DNA of 64,000 bases, from the NCBI RefSeq assembly GCF_008704495.1, contig NZ_CP023699.1, positions 1,240,001 to 1,304,000 on the forward strand. Direction: 5' to 3'. A model generated the notes under the pieces. That model ran no database searches and was not told the DNA's origin. It saw only the letters and a list, made by a program, of their open reading frames with translations. This DNA comes from Streptomyces kanamyceticus (GTDB lineage Bacteria; Actinomycetota; Actinomycetes; Streptomycetales; Streptomycetaceae). The translations under genes and the position numbers were made by a program. Below are positions 1-6,342 of the stretch, one piece after another. The stretch's first letter is position 1. Each line of letters opens with the position of its first letter.

Positions 1-268
1 CGAGCAGGGCGGCGCGGACGGCGGCGATCCCCGCGCCCGCCGCCCGCCGGGGCCGCGCGGCGCTGCGGGTGGCGAGCAGGTCGAGCGCGTAGGCGACCAG
101 GTCGCGCTTGGCCGGGAAGTAGTGCGTGAGCAGGCCGGTGGTCGCGCCGAGCTCGGCGGCGACGGCGCGCATGGTCAGCCCGCCGAATCCGTGCGTGGCG
201 AGGACCCGCCAGACCGCTTCGGACACATCGCGACGGCGGGCCTCGTGATCTCCCTTGGTGCGTGGCAT
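1..268 (-). CDS. TetR family transcriptional regulator, 3' end beyond window (partial)
   Basis: The leftward frame starts at an ATG at 268 and encodes MPRTKGDHEARRRDV followed by a TetR DNA-binding domain: a helix-turn-helix with the sequence LTMRAVAAELGATTGLLTHYF at about residues 36-56. The ligand-binding C-terminal part lies outside the window. The family represses nearby genes and responds to small molecules. It is divergent from the GNAT acetyltransferase at 320 with only 51 bases between the two starts, so that gene is its likely target. The ligand cannot be guessed. Confidence 0.85.
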   Translation of the reverse strand, partial: MPRTKGDHEARRRDVSEAVWRVLATHGFGGLTMRAVAAELGATTGLLTHYFPAKRDLVAYALDLLATRSAARPRRAAGAGIAAVRAALL

Positions 269-282
269 GCTGCTACCGTACA

Positions 283-307
283 TATTCATAACGTGTGTTG
301 TGTGAAT
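283..307. promoter_or_regulatory. Putative operator between TetR and GNAT genes
   Basis: In the 51-base gap, ATTCA (284-288) and TGAAT (303-307) form an inverted repeat around an AT-richer core, which stands out against the GC-rich surroundings. TetR regulators commonly bind such dyads in their own divergent promoter. The match is short and imperfect, so this is only a candidate. Confidence 0.35.
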
Positions 308-319
308 GCGAGGTCACCC

Positions 320-871
320 ATGTTCTCCGTGCCACTGCGGGACGACGCCCAGCTCAGGCCGCTTGAGCCGTGGCACGCCGAGGAGTTCGCCGCCCACCTC
401 GACCGCGCCCGCGAGCACATCCGGCCGTGGGTCGGCCCCGCCTTCGTCACGGACGACGTGGAGGGGGCACGGGCCACCCTGCGCCGCTACGCGGAGCGCC
501 AGGCCGCCGACGGGGCCCGCCTCTTCGGCATCTGGCACGAGGGCACGCTGATCGGCGGGGTGATGTTCGTGGCCTTCGACGCCGCGTCGGGCACCTGTGA
601 GATCGGCTGCTGGCTGGAGCCCGCGGGCGAGGGCCACGGCCTGATCACCGAGGCCTGCCGCACCCTGCTCGACTGGGCGTTCACCACCCGGGGTCTTTTC
701 CGCGCCGAGTGGCACTGCCGGGCCGACAACGACCGCAGCTCCGCGGTGGCCAAGCGCCTGGGCATGACGCTGGAGGGCGTACGCCGGAGCGCCTGGCCCT
801 ACGACGGCGCACGCCATGACAAGCAGCTGTGGGCGGTCCTGGCCCCCGAACACCGGACGGAACGCGCCTGA
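320..871 (+). CDS. GNAT family N-acetyltransferase, RimJ/RimL type
   Basis: The 183-residue product (starts MFSVPLRDDAQLRPL) has the RimJ/RimL GNAT layout: an N-terminal beta-alpha unit with the HxxRPWVGPAF region, a central beta-bulge with acetyl-CoA loop around EPAGEGHGLITEA, and a C-terminal RADNDRSSAVAKRLGM motif, where an N-x-x-S-x-x-V-A-x-x-x-G signature contacts the cofactor. The family acetylates protein N-termini or small amines using acetyl-CoA in the cytoplasm. The ATG at 320 was chosen because the longer frame would run into the divergent TetR promoter. The substrate is unknown. Confidence 0.85.
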   Translation: MFSVPLRDDAQLRPLEPWHAEEFAAHLDRAREHIRPWVGPAFVTDDVEGARATLRRYAERQAADGARLFGIWHEGTLIGGVMFVAFDAASGTCEIGCWLEPAGEGHGLITEACRTLLDWAFTTRGLFRAEWHCRADNDRSSAVAKRLGMTLEGVRRSAWPYDGARHDKQLWAVLAPEHRTERA

Positions 872-929
872 CCCGGGCTTCCCCGTACCCGGCGCACTGC
901 CCCCCTGTGCCCCTCTGGATACTTGGATC

Positions 930-1379
930 ATGGGATGGGCACTGCGCTCCGCCGGGACCGCGGACATGGAGACGATCGTCGAGCTGCGGGCCGTGGTGAT
1001 GCGGCCCGACCTGGAGCGGCTCGGCAGGTTCGATCCGCACCGCGTGCGCCAGCGCTTCCGGGACGCCTTCCGCGCCGAGCAGACCTCGGTGATCGAGTCG
1101 GACGGCGCGTTTGTCGGCTGCGTCGCCCTGCGCCCCACCGATTCCGCGCACTGGCTCGAACACTTCTTCCTGGACCCGCGGGTCCAGGGGCGGGGCATCG
1201 GCTCGGCCGTCCTCGGCACGCTCCTGCGGCGCACCGACGCCGAGGGCACGACCGTGCGCCTCAACGTCCTTCAGGGCAGCGCCGCCCGCAGGCTCTACGA
1301 GCGGCACGGCTTCACGGTGGAGAGCGAGGACCCGGTCGACGTCTTCATGGTCCGCGCGCCGGGAGCCCGCGCCGCCTGA
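930..1379 (+). CDS. GNAT family N-acetyltransferase
   Basis: The 149-residue product starts MGWALRSAGTAD. It carries a classic GNAT core: DPRVQGRGIGSAVLGTLL is the acetyl-CoA pyrophosphate loop (motif A, R/Q-x-x-G-x-G/A), and LNVLQGSAARRLYERHGF is motif B with the typical N/A-x-x-LYE-x-x-GF ending. It is a single-domain cytoplasmic enzyme that transfers an acetyl group to an unidentified amine. It lies 58 bases after the preceding GNAT gene, in the same direction, but is not closely similar to it. ATG 930 places the start at the natural domain boundary. Confidence 0.85.
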   Translation: MGWALRSAGTADMETIVELRAVVMRPDLERLGRFDPHRVRQRFRDAFRAEQTSVIESDGAFVGCVALRPTDSAHWLEHFFLDPRVQGRGIGSAVLGTLLRRTDAEGTTVRLNVLQGSAARRLYERHGFTVESEDPVDVFMVRAPGARAA

Positions 1380-1438
1380 CGCCCCGGCGGCCCGACGCCC
1401 CGGCCGGGTGCCGTGAGCAGCCCGGTAGCCTCACGATC

Positions 1439-1738
1439 ATGTTCATTCTCGAATTGACCTACACCGCGCCCGTCTCCGCCGTCGACGAGCAGCTGCAGGC
1501 CCACGTGGCATGGCTCGACGAGCTGTACGCGGCCGGTGTCTTCATCGCGTCCGGGCGCAAGAACCCGCGCGACGGCGGCGTGATCATCGCCGTCGCGGAC
1601 GACCGCGCGCGGATCGAGGAGATCGCCGCAACGGACCCGTTCACGGTCGCCGGGGTCTGCGAGTACCGCATCACCGAGTTCATCGCGACGAAGACGGCGC
1701 CTGGACTCGGCGCGTACCGTGAGCAGTTGCCTGCGTAG
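1439..1738 (+). CDS. YciI family protein
   Basis: A 99-residue protein with the YciI / dimeric alpha-beta barrel fold: MFILELTYTAPVS, then LQAHVAWLDELYAAGVFIASGRKNP, and an ATDPFTVAGVCEYRITEF segment near the C-terminus. The His of the AHVAWL segment and the D of ATDPF are the positions generally proposed as the active site in this family. Function is uncertain: some members hydrolyse chlorinated aromatics and many are uncharacterised. It ends near a strong bidirectional terminator. Confidence 0.8.
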   Translation: MFILELTYTAPVSAVDEQLQAHVAWLDELYAAGVFIASGRKNPRDGGVIIAVADDRARIEEIAATDPFTVAGVCEYRITEFIATKTAPGLGAYREQLPA

Positions 1739-1774
1739 TCCGCTGGAGGTGCGGCCCTTGACCTGCGGGCCGGT

Positions 1775-1839
1775 GGGGGCTGGTCGCGCCCCGCGGCGGA
1801 GCCGCGGATTGATACAGCCCCGCGCCCCTTACGGGGCGC
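1775..1839. terminator. Bidirectional terminator within a Streptomyces-type intergenic repeat
   Basis: Two hairpins lie between convergent genes: a CCGCGGC/GCCGCGG stem (1791-1797 with 1801-1807) and GCGCCCC-TTAC-GGGGCGC (1822-1839), which directly abuts the stop codon of the leftward gene. The flanking text GGGGCTGGTCGCGC...CCGCGCCCCTT resembles a short repeat scattered between genes in many Streptomyces genomes. A related copy occurs at 59200-59234. Confidence 0.7.
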
Positions 1840-2958
1840 TCAGCGCCTCTCCAGGCGCGCGATCCGCCCCTTCTCGCCCGCGGCCCAGCAGCCCCGGCTC
1901 CCGGCGCAGTCGACCGTGTCGTACGACCCGGTGTCGACCGTCCGCCAGGTGCGCCCGCCGTCCTTCGTGACGTCGGTGCCGGTCGGGCCGACCGCGAGCG
2001 CCGTGGAGCGGCTGTGCGGCAACCAGACGACGCCCGAGCGGTAGGCGGGCGGCGGCCGGTCCGACGGGTCCCAGTCACGGCCGCCGTTCCCCGTCACCGC
2101 CGCCGCCTTCGGGGACGGCTGGTCGGCCCGGTAGTCGCCGCCGACCGCGATCCCGTGCGTACGGTCGCGGAACGCGAGCCCGAAGACGCCGCGGGCCGGG
2201 TCGCCCGCCGGGATCGGCGCGTCGGTCGCCGTCCACGTCAGGCCCCGGTCCGCGGAATGCAGCACACGCGCGCGTGCCGCTCCTCCGGTGGCCAGCCACA
2301 CGTCGCGCGGCCCCGAGCTCACCAGGCACTGGCCGCTCGCCGCGAAGGCGGACTCGCCCTCCTGCGCGGCAGGCATGCCGGTGTTCGGAAGCACCTTCCA
2401 GGAACGGCCGCCGTCGGCGGTGGACAGCACGCGGTACTTGCCGTCGACCGGGTCGCTCATGGCAAGGCCGTGGCGGCGGTCGAAGAAGGTCATGCAGTCG
2501 TAGAACGCCTTGGCGTCGGTGTTGCGGAAGGACTCCGTCCAGGTCGCTCCGCCGTCCTCGGTGCGCAGCACCCGCGAGGCCTCGCCCTCGCCGATGGCGA
2601 GCACCACGGCGCGGCGGCCGTCGAAGGCCTCCACGTCCCGGAATTCGAGCGCGGAGGCGCCCGGCGGGGAGACATCGCGCCAGGTCTCACCGCCGTCGGA
2701 CGTACGCAGGACGGTGCCCTTGGTACCGGCCACCCAGGCCGAGCGCGGGCTCACGGCGGCCAGGCCGCGGAACCGCGCGTCGCTCCCGCTCTCCTTGAGT
2801 TGCCAGCTCAGCGCCCGTTTCGGGGCCGGTCCCCCGGCCCCGCCCCCGTCCGCGAGAGCGGCGGCGGGCGGCGCGAGCGCGGCCCCCGCCAGTGCGGCGC
2901 CGCACAGTCCCACGAGCACCGTGCGCCTCAATGACTTCGACTTCCCCATGCCCCTCAT
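1840..2958 (-). CDS. Secreted BNR/YCF48-like beta-propeller protein
   Basis: The 372-residue product begins MRGMGKSKSLRR and a hydrophobic stretch ending PPAAALADGG, a Sec signal peptide. The mature part contains repeated Asp-box (BNR) motifs such as RTSDGGETW, RTEDGGATW, STADGGRSW, HSADRGLTW and TKDGGRTW, spaced about 45-60 residues apart, which predicts a beta-propeller similar to sialidase or photosystem II assembly factor YCF48. No catalytic residues of sialidases were recognised, so binding or structural function is as likely as hydrolysis. The start could also be the ATG at 2949; neither has a convincing ribosome site. Confidence 0.75.
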   Translation of the reverse strand: MRGMGKSKSLRRTVLVGLCGAALAGAALAPPAAALADGGGAGGPAPKRALSWQLKESGSDARFRGLAAVSPRSAWVAGTKGTVLRTSDGGETWRDVSPPGASALEFRDVEAFDGRRAVVLAIGEGEASRVLRTEDGGATWTESFRNTDAKAFYDCMTFFDRRHGLAMSDPVDGKYRVLSTADGGRSWKVLPNTGMPAAQEGESAFAASGQCLVSSGPRDVWLATGGAARARVLHSADRGLTWTATDAPIPAGDPARGVFGLAFRDRTHGIAVGGDYRADQPSPKAAAVTGNGGRDWDPSDRPPPAYRSGVVWLPHSRSTALAVGPTGTDVTKDGGRTWRTVDTGSYDTVDCAGSRGCWAAGEKGRIARLERR

Positions 2959-3060
2959 GGCGGGCGAAGCTAGCCGACTCGCCGGGCCTCGTCCAGATGG
3001 CCGGAAGGCATCCCCCCGTCGATGATCGCAGGGAACCGTGGGCGGCTCCACGGTGTCGCG

Positions 3061-3074
3061 GTGACAGAGGTCAC
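3061..3074. promoter_or_regulatory. Inverted repeat in the ssgD upstream region
   Basis: GTGAC-AGAG-GTCAC is a 14-base dyad in the 214-base space between the divergent BNR-protein gene and ssgD. It may be an operator for either gene. No other strong signal was seen in this space. Confidence 0.3.
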
Positions 3075-3172
3075 TCGGTCTCACCCGCTCTCCGTGTGCA
3101 CGGATCTCGTCATTCCGTCGTCTATTCAAGTGCCCGACCCCAGTCGTCAAGCAGTCAGTGAGGGAGCAGGCG

Positions 3173-3589
3173 TTGTCCACCGTCATCGAGCAAGCCGTAG
3201 AGGCCCGCCTCGTCGCCGCCGCGCCGCGGATGCCGACCATTCCCGCGACACTCCACTACGACCAGCGGGACCCCTTCGCCGTACGCATGAGTTTTCCCGC
3301 GCCCGCGACCCTGGAGGGCGTGGAGGTCTACTGGACCTTCGCCCGTGAACTGCTGACCCACGGGGTGGAGCGGGCGGTCGGCGACGGCGACGTCCGCGTG
3401 CGCCCCTACGGCTTCGACCGCACGGTCGTGGAGTTCCACGCGCCCGAGGGCACCGCGATCGTCCACGTGCGCACCGGCGAGCTCCGCCACTTCCTGCACC
3501 GCACCATGGACCTGGTCCCCGTCGGCCAGGAGCACCTGTACGTCGACCTGGACCAGGACCTCGCCGAGCTGATGCGCGACGCGTGCTGA
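3173..3589 (+). CDS. ssgD: SsgA-like sporulation/cell-division protein, probably SsgD
   Basis: The 138-residue product (MSTVIEQAVEARLVAAAP from a TTG start) is an SsgA-like protein. These small actinomycete proteins guide septum formation and spore-wall synthesis and have no enzymatic motifs. Family hallmarks are visible: DPFAVRMSFPAPATLEGVEVYWTF and VRVRPYGFDRTVVEFHAPEG. TTG at 3173 was preferred over GTG at 3158 because AGGGAG (3161-3166) sits about six bases before it and the resulting N-terminus is the usual one. Assignment to SsgD rests on remembered sequence similarity and on the neighbouring genes. Confidence 0.85.
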   Translation: MSTVIEQAVEARLVAAAPRMPTIPATLHYDQRDPFAVRMSFPAPATLEGVEVYWTFARELLTHGVERAVGDGDVRVRPYGFDRTVVEFHAPEGTAIVHVRTGELRHFLHRTMDLVPVGQEHLYVDLDQDLAELMRDAC

Positions 3590-3603
3590 CCACCACCGCC
3601 ACG

Positions 3604-3621
3604 GGCCCGCGCCCCCGGGCC
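3604..3621. terminator. Hairpin between ssgD and the convergent GPP34 gene
   Basis: GGCCCG (3604-3609) pairs with CGGGCC (3616-3621) across a six-base C-rich loop. It lies in the 80-base gap between convergent genes and is a plausible two-way terminator. Confidence 0.4.
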
Positions 3622-3669
3622 TGACGCAGCCACCCCTGTCGCGCGCCCTCCCCGCTCCCGCGTCCGGCC

Positions 3670-4350
3670 TCAGCCTCCCCCGCCCGACGCACGGGCCGCC
3701 TCGGCCGACGACACGGCCGACGCGAGTGCCTTGCGGAGGTTCTCCATCAGCGTCCGCAGCTCCGACGACGCGCCACCGGCCCGCTCCGTCAGCTCGTCGA
3801 GCCTGTCCCGGTAGCGCCTGCGGTCCTTGCCCGTGACGACCGTGCGCAGTTTGCCGGTGGCCGCGCACACGACCAGGGCCGCGTCGGACTCGGACACCTC
3901 GGCGACCGGCTGCTTGCCGTGCAGCACCGCGAGTGCCTCCGCTTGCAGCACTTCGACGTGCCCCACCCGCTCCAGGACGTAGCGCCGGGCGGGAAAGAGA
4001 CCGAGGACCCGGCCGCGCTCCGCCCGCAGATAGCCGTGCGCGATCAGCTGGTCGCGGACCGCGCTCAGGGTGCCGCGCGAGCGGTGCGTCATCCAGCCCC
4101 GCCAGGTGCGCGGCCGGGACTGCTCGACGAGTTCGGCGAGGGCGTCGAGCGCCGTGTCGCCGATGCGGGCGCCGACGACCGGGGTGACGATGCGGTCCCG
4201 CTCGAAGAGCAGGCCGCGCTGGGCGAGTTCGGCGAGCGCGCCCGCCCTGACCGCCAGGTGCAGATCGGGCGCACCGGTGATCTTGCCCCGGTGCGTGTTC
4301 CAGGCCAGCAGGAAGAGCCTGGCGGGCAGTGACTGCGTTCCGTGGTGCAC
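3670..4350 (-). CDS. GPP34 family phosphoprotein (Golgi phosphoprotein 3-like)
   Basis: The 226-residue protein begins with GTG at 4350, seven bases after GAGGAGG. It carries the GPP34 fold seen in Golgi phosphoprotein 3: LPARLFLLAWNTHRG at the start, then a helical region with RGLLFERDRIVTP and RSRGTLSAVRDQLIAHGYL. Bacterial members are common in Streptomyces in several copies and are thought to bind membrane phosphoinositide-like lipids, but their role is unknown. No membrane segment or signal peptide is visible. The C-terminus is a charged helix ending in a glycine run. Confidence 0.85.
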   Translation of the reverse strand: MHHGTQSLPARLFLLAWNTHRGKITGAPDLHLAVRAGALAELAQRGLLFERDRIVTPVVGARIGDTALDALAELVEQSRPRTWRGWMTHRSRGTLSAVRDQLIAHGYLRAERGRVLGLFPARRYVLERVGHVEVLQAEALAVLHGKQPVAEVSESDAALVVCAATGKLRTVVTGKDRRRYRDRLDELTERAGGASSELRTLMENLRKALASAVSSAEAARASGGGG

Positions 4351-4431
4351 AGCGCCTCCTCGTGCCGATCGCCAAGGCGGGCGGGGCGTGGGCGGGGCGG
4401 GGCGGGGCGGGGCGGGGCCCACGATAAGACG

Positions 4432-4461
4432 TTGACACGCCCGCGGGCCCTTCCCTACGGT
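4432..4461 (+). promoter_or_regulatory. Promoter of the ABC-F/UvrA-like operon
   Basis: A perfect TTGACA -35 box (4432-4437) is followed after 18 bases by TACGGT (4456-4461) as -10. This is a good match to the main vegetative sigma factor of Streptomyces. Transcription would start near 4468 and give a leader of about 220 bases before the ABC-F start. Confidence 0.6.
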
Positions 4462-4486
4462 GTACAACGGTTCTGTTGCCGTCGAT

Positions 4487-4510
4487 AGGAGAAGGACGTT
4501 GCTCGTCTGA
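4487..4510 (+). promoter_or_regulatory. Three-codon leader ORF (M-L-V-stop) with strong ribosome site
   Basis: AGGAG (4487-4491, within AGGAGAAGG) lies seven bases before TTG CTC GTC TGA (4499-4510). This reads as a complete micro-ORF coding Met-Leu-Val. A ribosome held on this ORF by a translation inhibitor would cover the first strand of the downstream hairpin. Short leader peptides of this kind control several antibiotic-resistance ABC-F genes. The ORF is seen directly; its function is inferred. Confidence 0.6.
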
Positions 4511-4688
4511 GGTCATGAGACACCGCGTCACACAGCTTTCACCGCTGTGTACGTCGTTGTGCGACCTCGGCATCCGAGCCGTCCCGTCCCCCGGCACAGG
4601 CCTTTCCTCTTTCCGGCCTCACCCCGCCGCGGTGTCTCGAACGCGTTGCCCCTGACCGCGCTCCACACCACGCAACCGCGAGGCCCGT
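4511..4688 (+). promoter_or_regulatory. Structured leader RNA / candidate transcription attenuator of ABC-F
   Basis: Right after the micro-ORF, GAGACACCGCG (4517-4527) is perfectly complementary to CGCGGTGTCTC (4628-4638), eleven pairs across a 100-base interval. Competing local stems are ACACAGC/GCTGTGT (4530-4536 with 4544-4550), GAGGTC/GACCTC (4509-4514 with 4563-4568), CTCGG-CAT-CCGAG (4566-4578) and AGGCC/GGCCT (4598-4602 with 4615-4619). Such mutually exclusive pairings are the hallmark of ribosome-controlled attenuation. There is no U-run, which is usual for Streptomyces terminators. Together with the promoter and micro-ORF this explains the 338-base gene-free stretch. Confidence 0.55.
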
Positions 4689-6332
4689 ATGTCAACATCC
4701 CCCCTCTCCCTCACCTGTACGTCGCTCACCTTCGGCTGGCCGGACGGCACCGGTGTCTTCGACGGACTCCAGGTGGCCTTCGGCACCGGCAGGACCGGTC
4801 TCATCGGCGCCAACGGGTCGGGAAAGTCCACCCTGTTGAAGCTGATCGCCGGTGAGCTGAAGCCCTCCGAAGGGGCCGTCAAGGTCACCGGCGAGGTCGG
4901 CTACCTGCCGCAGAACGTCACCCTGGACACCGGTCTGCGCGTCGACGAGGTGCTCGGCATCGCCGAGCGGCGCGCCGCCCTGCACGCCATCGAGGCGGGC
5001 GACGCCGCCGAGGAGCACTTCACCGCGGTCGGCGACGACTGGGACGTCGAGGAGCGCGCCCGCGCCACCCTCGACCAGCTGGGGCTCGGCCACATCGGCC
5101 TCGACCGCACGTCGGGCGAGGTGTCCGGCGGCGAGTCGGTGCTGCTGCGCCTGGCCGCGCTGCTGCTGCGCAGGCCCGACGTACTGCTGCTCGACGAACC
5201 CACCAACAACCTTGACCTGTACGCCCGTCGGCGCCTGTACGCGGCCGTCGAGGCGTGGTCCGGGGTCCTGGTCGTGGTCAGTCACGACCGTGAGCTCCTC
5301 GACCTCGTCGACCAGATCGCCGATCTGCGCGAGGGCGAGGTCACCTGGTACGGCGGCAACTTCTCCGCCTACGAGGAGGCCCTCGCCGTCGAACAGGAGG
5401 CGGCGGAGCGCATGGTGCGCGTCGCCGAGTCCGATCTGCGCAAGCAGAAGCGCGATCTGGCCGACGCCCAGGTCAAGTTGGCCCGCCGCAAGCGGTACGG
5501 CCAGAAGATCCAGGACAGCGGGAGTCTGCCGAAGATCGTCGCGGGCACGCGCAAGCGGGCCGCGCAGGAGTCGGCGGGCAAGCACCGCATCATGCACCAG
5601 GAGAAGCTCGCCGAGGCCAAGGAGCGCCTCGACGACGCCGTCGACGCGGTGCGGGACGACGACGAGATCCGCGTCGACCTGCCGCACACCCTGGTCCACC
5701 CGGGGCGCACCGTGCTCACCCTCAGCGACCTCGAACTGTGCTACGGCGCCCGGGTGAAGGGCGGGTTCGAGCTGCGCGGCCCCGAGCGGATCGCGCTGAT
5801 CGGGCGCAACGGCGCGGGCAAGACCACGCTGCTCCGTACGATCGCCGGGGAGCTCGCGGCGGTCTCAGGCGAGGCCCTCACCCATGTGCCGATGCGGTTC
5901 CTGCCGCAGCGCCTCGACGTGCTCGACGACGAGCTGACCGTCGTCGAGAACGTACGGGCGTACGCTCCCGACGCGACCAACAACCGCGTCAGGGCGCGGC
6001 TCGCCCGGTTCCTGTTCAAGGGGGCCAAGGCCGATCAGCGGGCGGCGACCCTGTCGGGCGGCGAGCGGTTCCGCGCGGCGCTCGCGGCGCTGCTGCTCGC
6101 GGAGCCCGCGCCGCAGCTCCTGATGCTCGACGAGCCGACGAACAACCTCGACATGGCGAGCGTGAAACAGCTCTCCACGGCCCTGGAGTCCTACCGGGGC
6201 GCGCTGATCGTGGCCAGCCACGACCTGCCGTTCCTGGAGTCCATCGGCATCACGCGGTGGCTGCGCCTGGACGGAGAACTGACCGAGATCACCCAGGAAA
6301 AGAAGACAGAAGCTGTCGGGTATTCGGGCTAG
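4689..6332 (+). CDS. ABC-F ATPase, likely ribosome-protection resistance factor
   Basis: The 547-residue soluble protein has two ABC domains and no membrane segments. Domain 1 has Walker A GANGSGKST (about 40-48), signature VSGGES and Walker B LLLDEPTNNLD. A charged linker helix follows, rich in KQKRDLADAQVKLARRKRYGQK. Domain 2 has Walker A GRNGAGKTT, signature LSGGERFR and Walker B LMLDEPTNNLD. ABC-F proteins of this type displace macrolide, lincosamide, streptogramin or pleuromutilin drugs from the ribosome (for example TlrC, OleB, LmrC). The leader attenuator supports a resistance role. It is co-transcribed with the UvrA-like gene ten bases downstream. Which drug it acts on is unknown. Confidence 0.85.
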   Translation: MSTSPLSLTCTSLTFGWPDGTGVFDGLQVAFGTGRTGLIGANGSGKSTLLKLIAGELKPSEGAVKVTGEVGYLPQNVTLDTGLRVDEVLGIAERRAALHAIEAGDAAEEHFTAVGDDWDVEERARATLDQLGLGHIGLDRTSGEVSGGESVLLRLAALLLRRPDVLLLDEPTNNLDLYARRRLYAAVEAWSGVLVVVSHDRELLDLVDQIADLREGEVTWYGGNFSAYEEALAVEQEAAERMVRVAESDLRKQKRDLADAQVKLARRKRYGQKIQDSGSLPKIVAGTRKRAAQESAGKHRIMHQEKLAEAKERLDDAVDAVRDDDEIRVDLPHTLVHPGRTVLTLSDLELCYGARVKGGFELRGPERIALIGRNGAGKTTLLRTIAGELAAVSGEALTHVPMRFLPQRLDVLDDELTVVENVRAYAPDATNNRVRARLARFLFKGAKADQRAATLSGGERFRAALAALLLAEPAPQLLMLDEPTNNLDMASVKQLSTALESYRGALIVASHDLPFLESIGITRWLRLDGELTEITQEKKTEAVGYSG

Positions 6333-6342
6333 CTTCGGCGGC

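Noticed and set aside
4378-4420. GGGGC run upstream of the ABC-F operon considered as a regulatory repeat
   Set aside because: It is a simple low-complexity G-rich tract before the promoter with no dyad or conserved motif visible.
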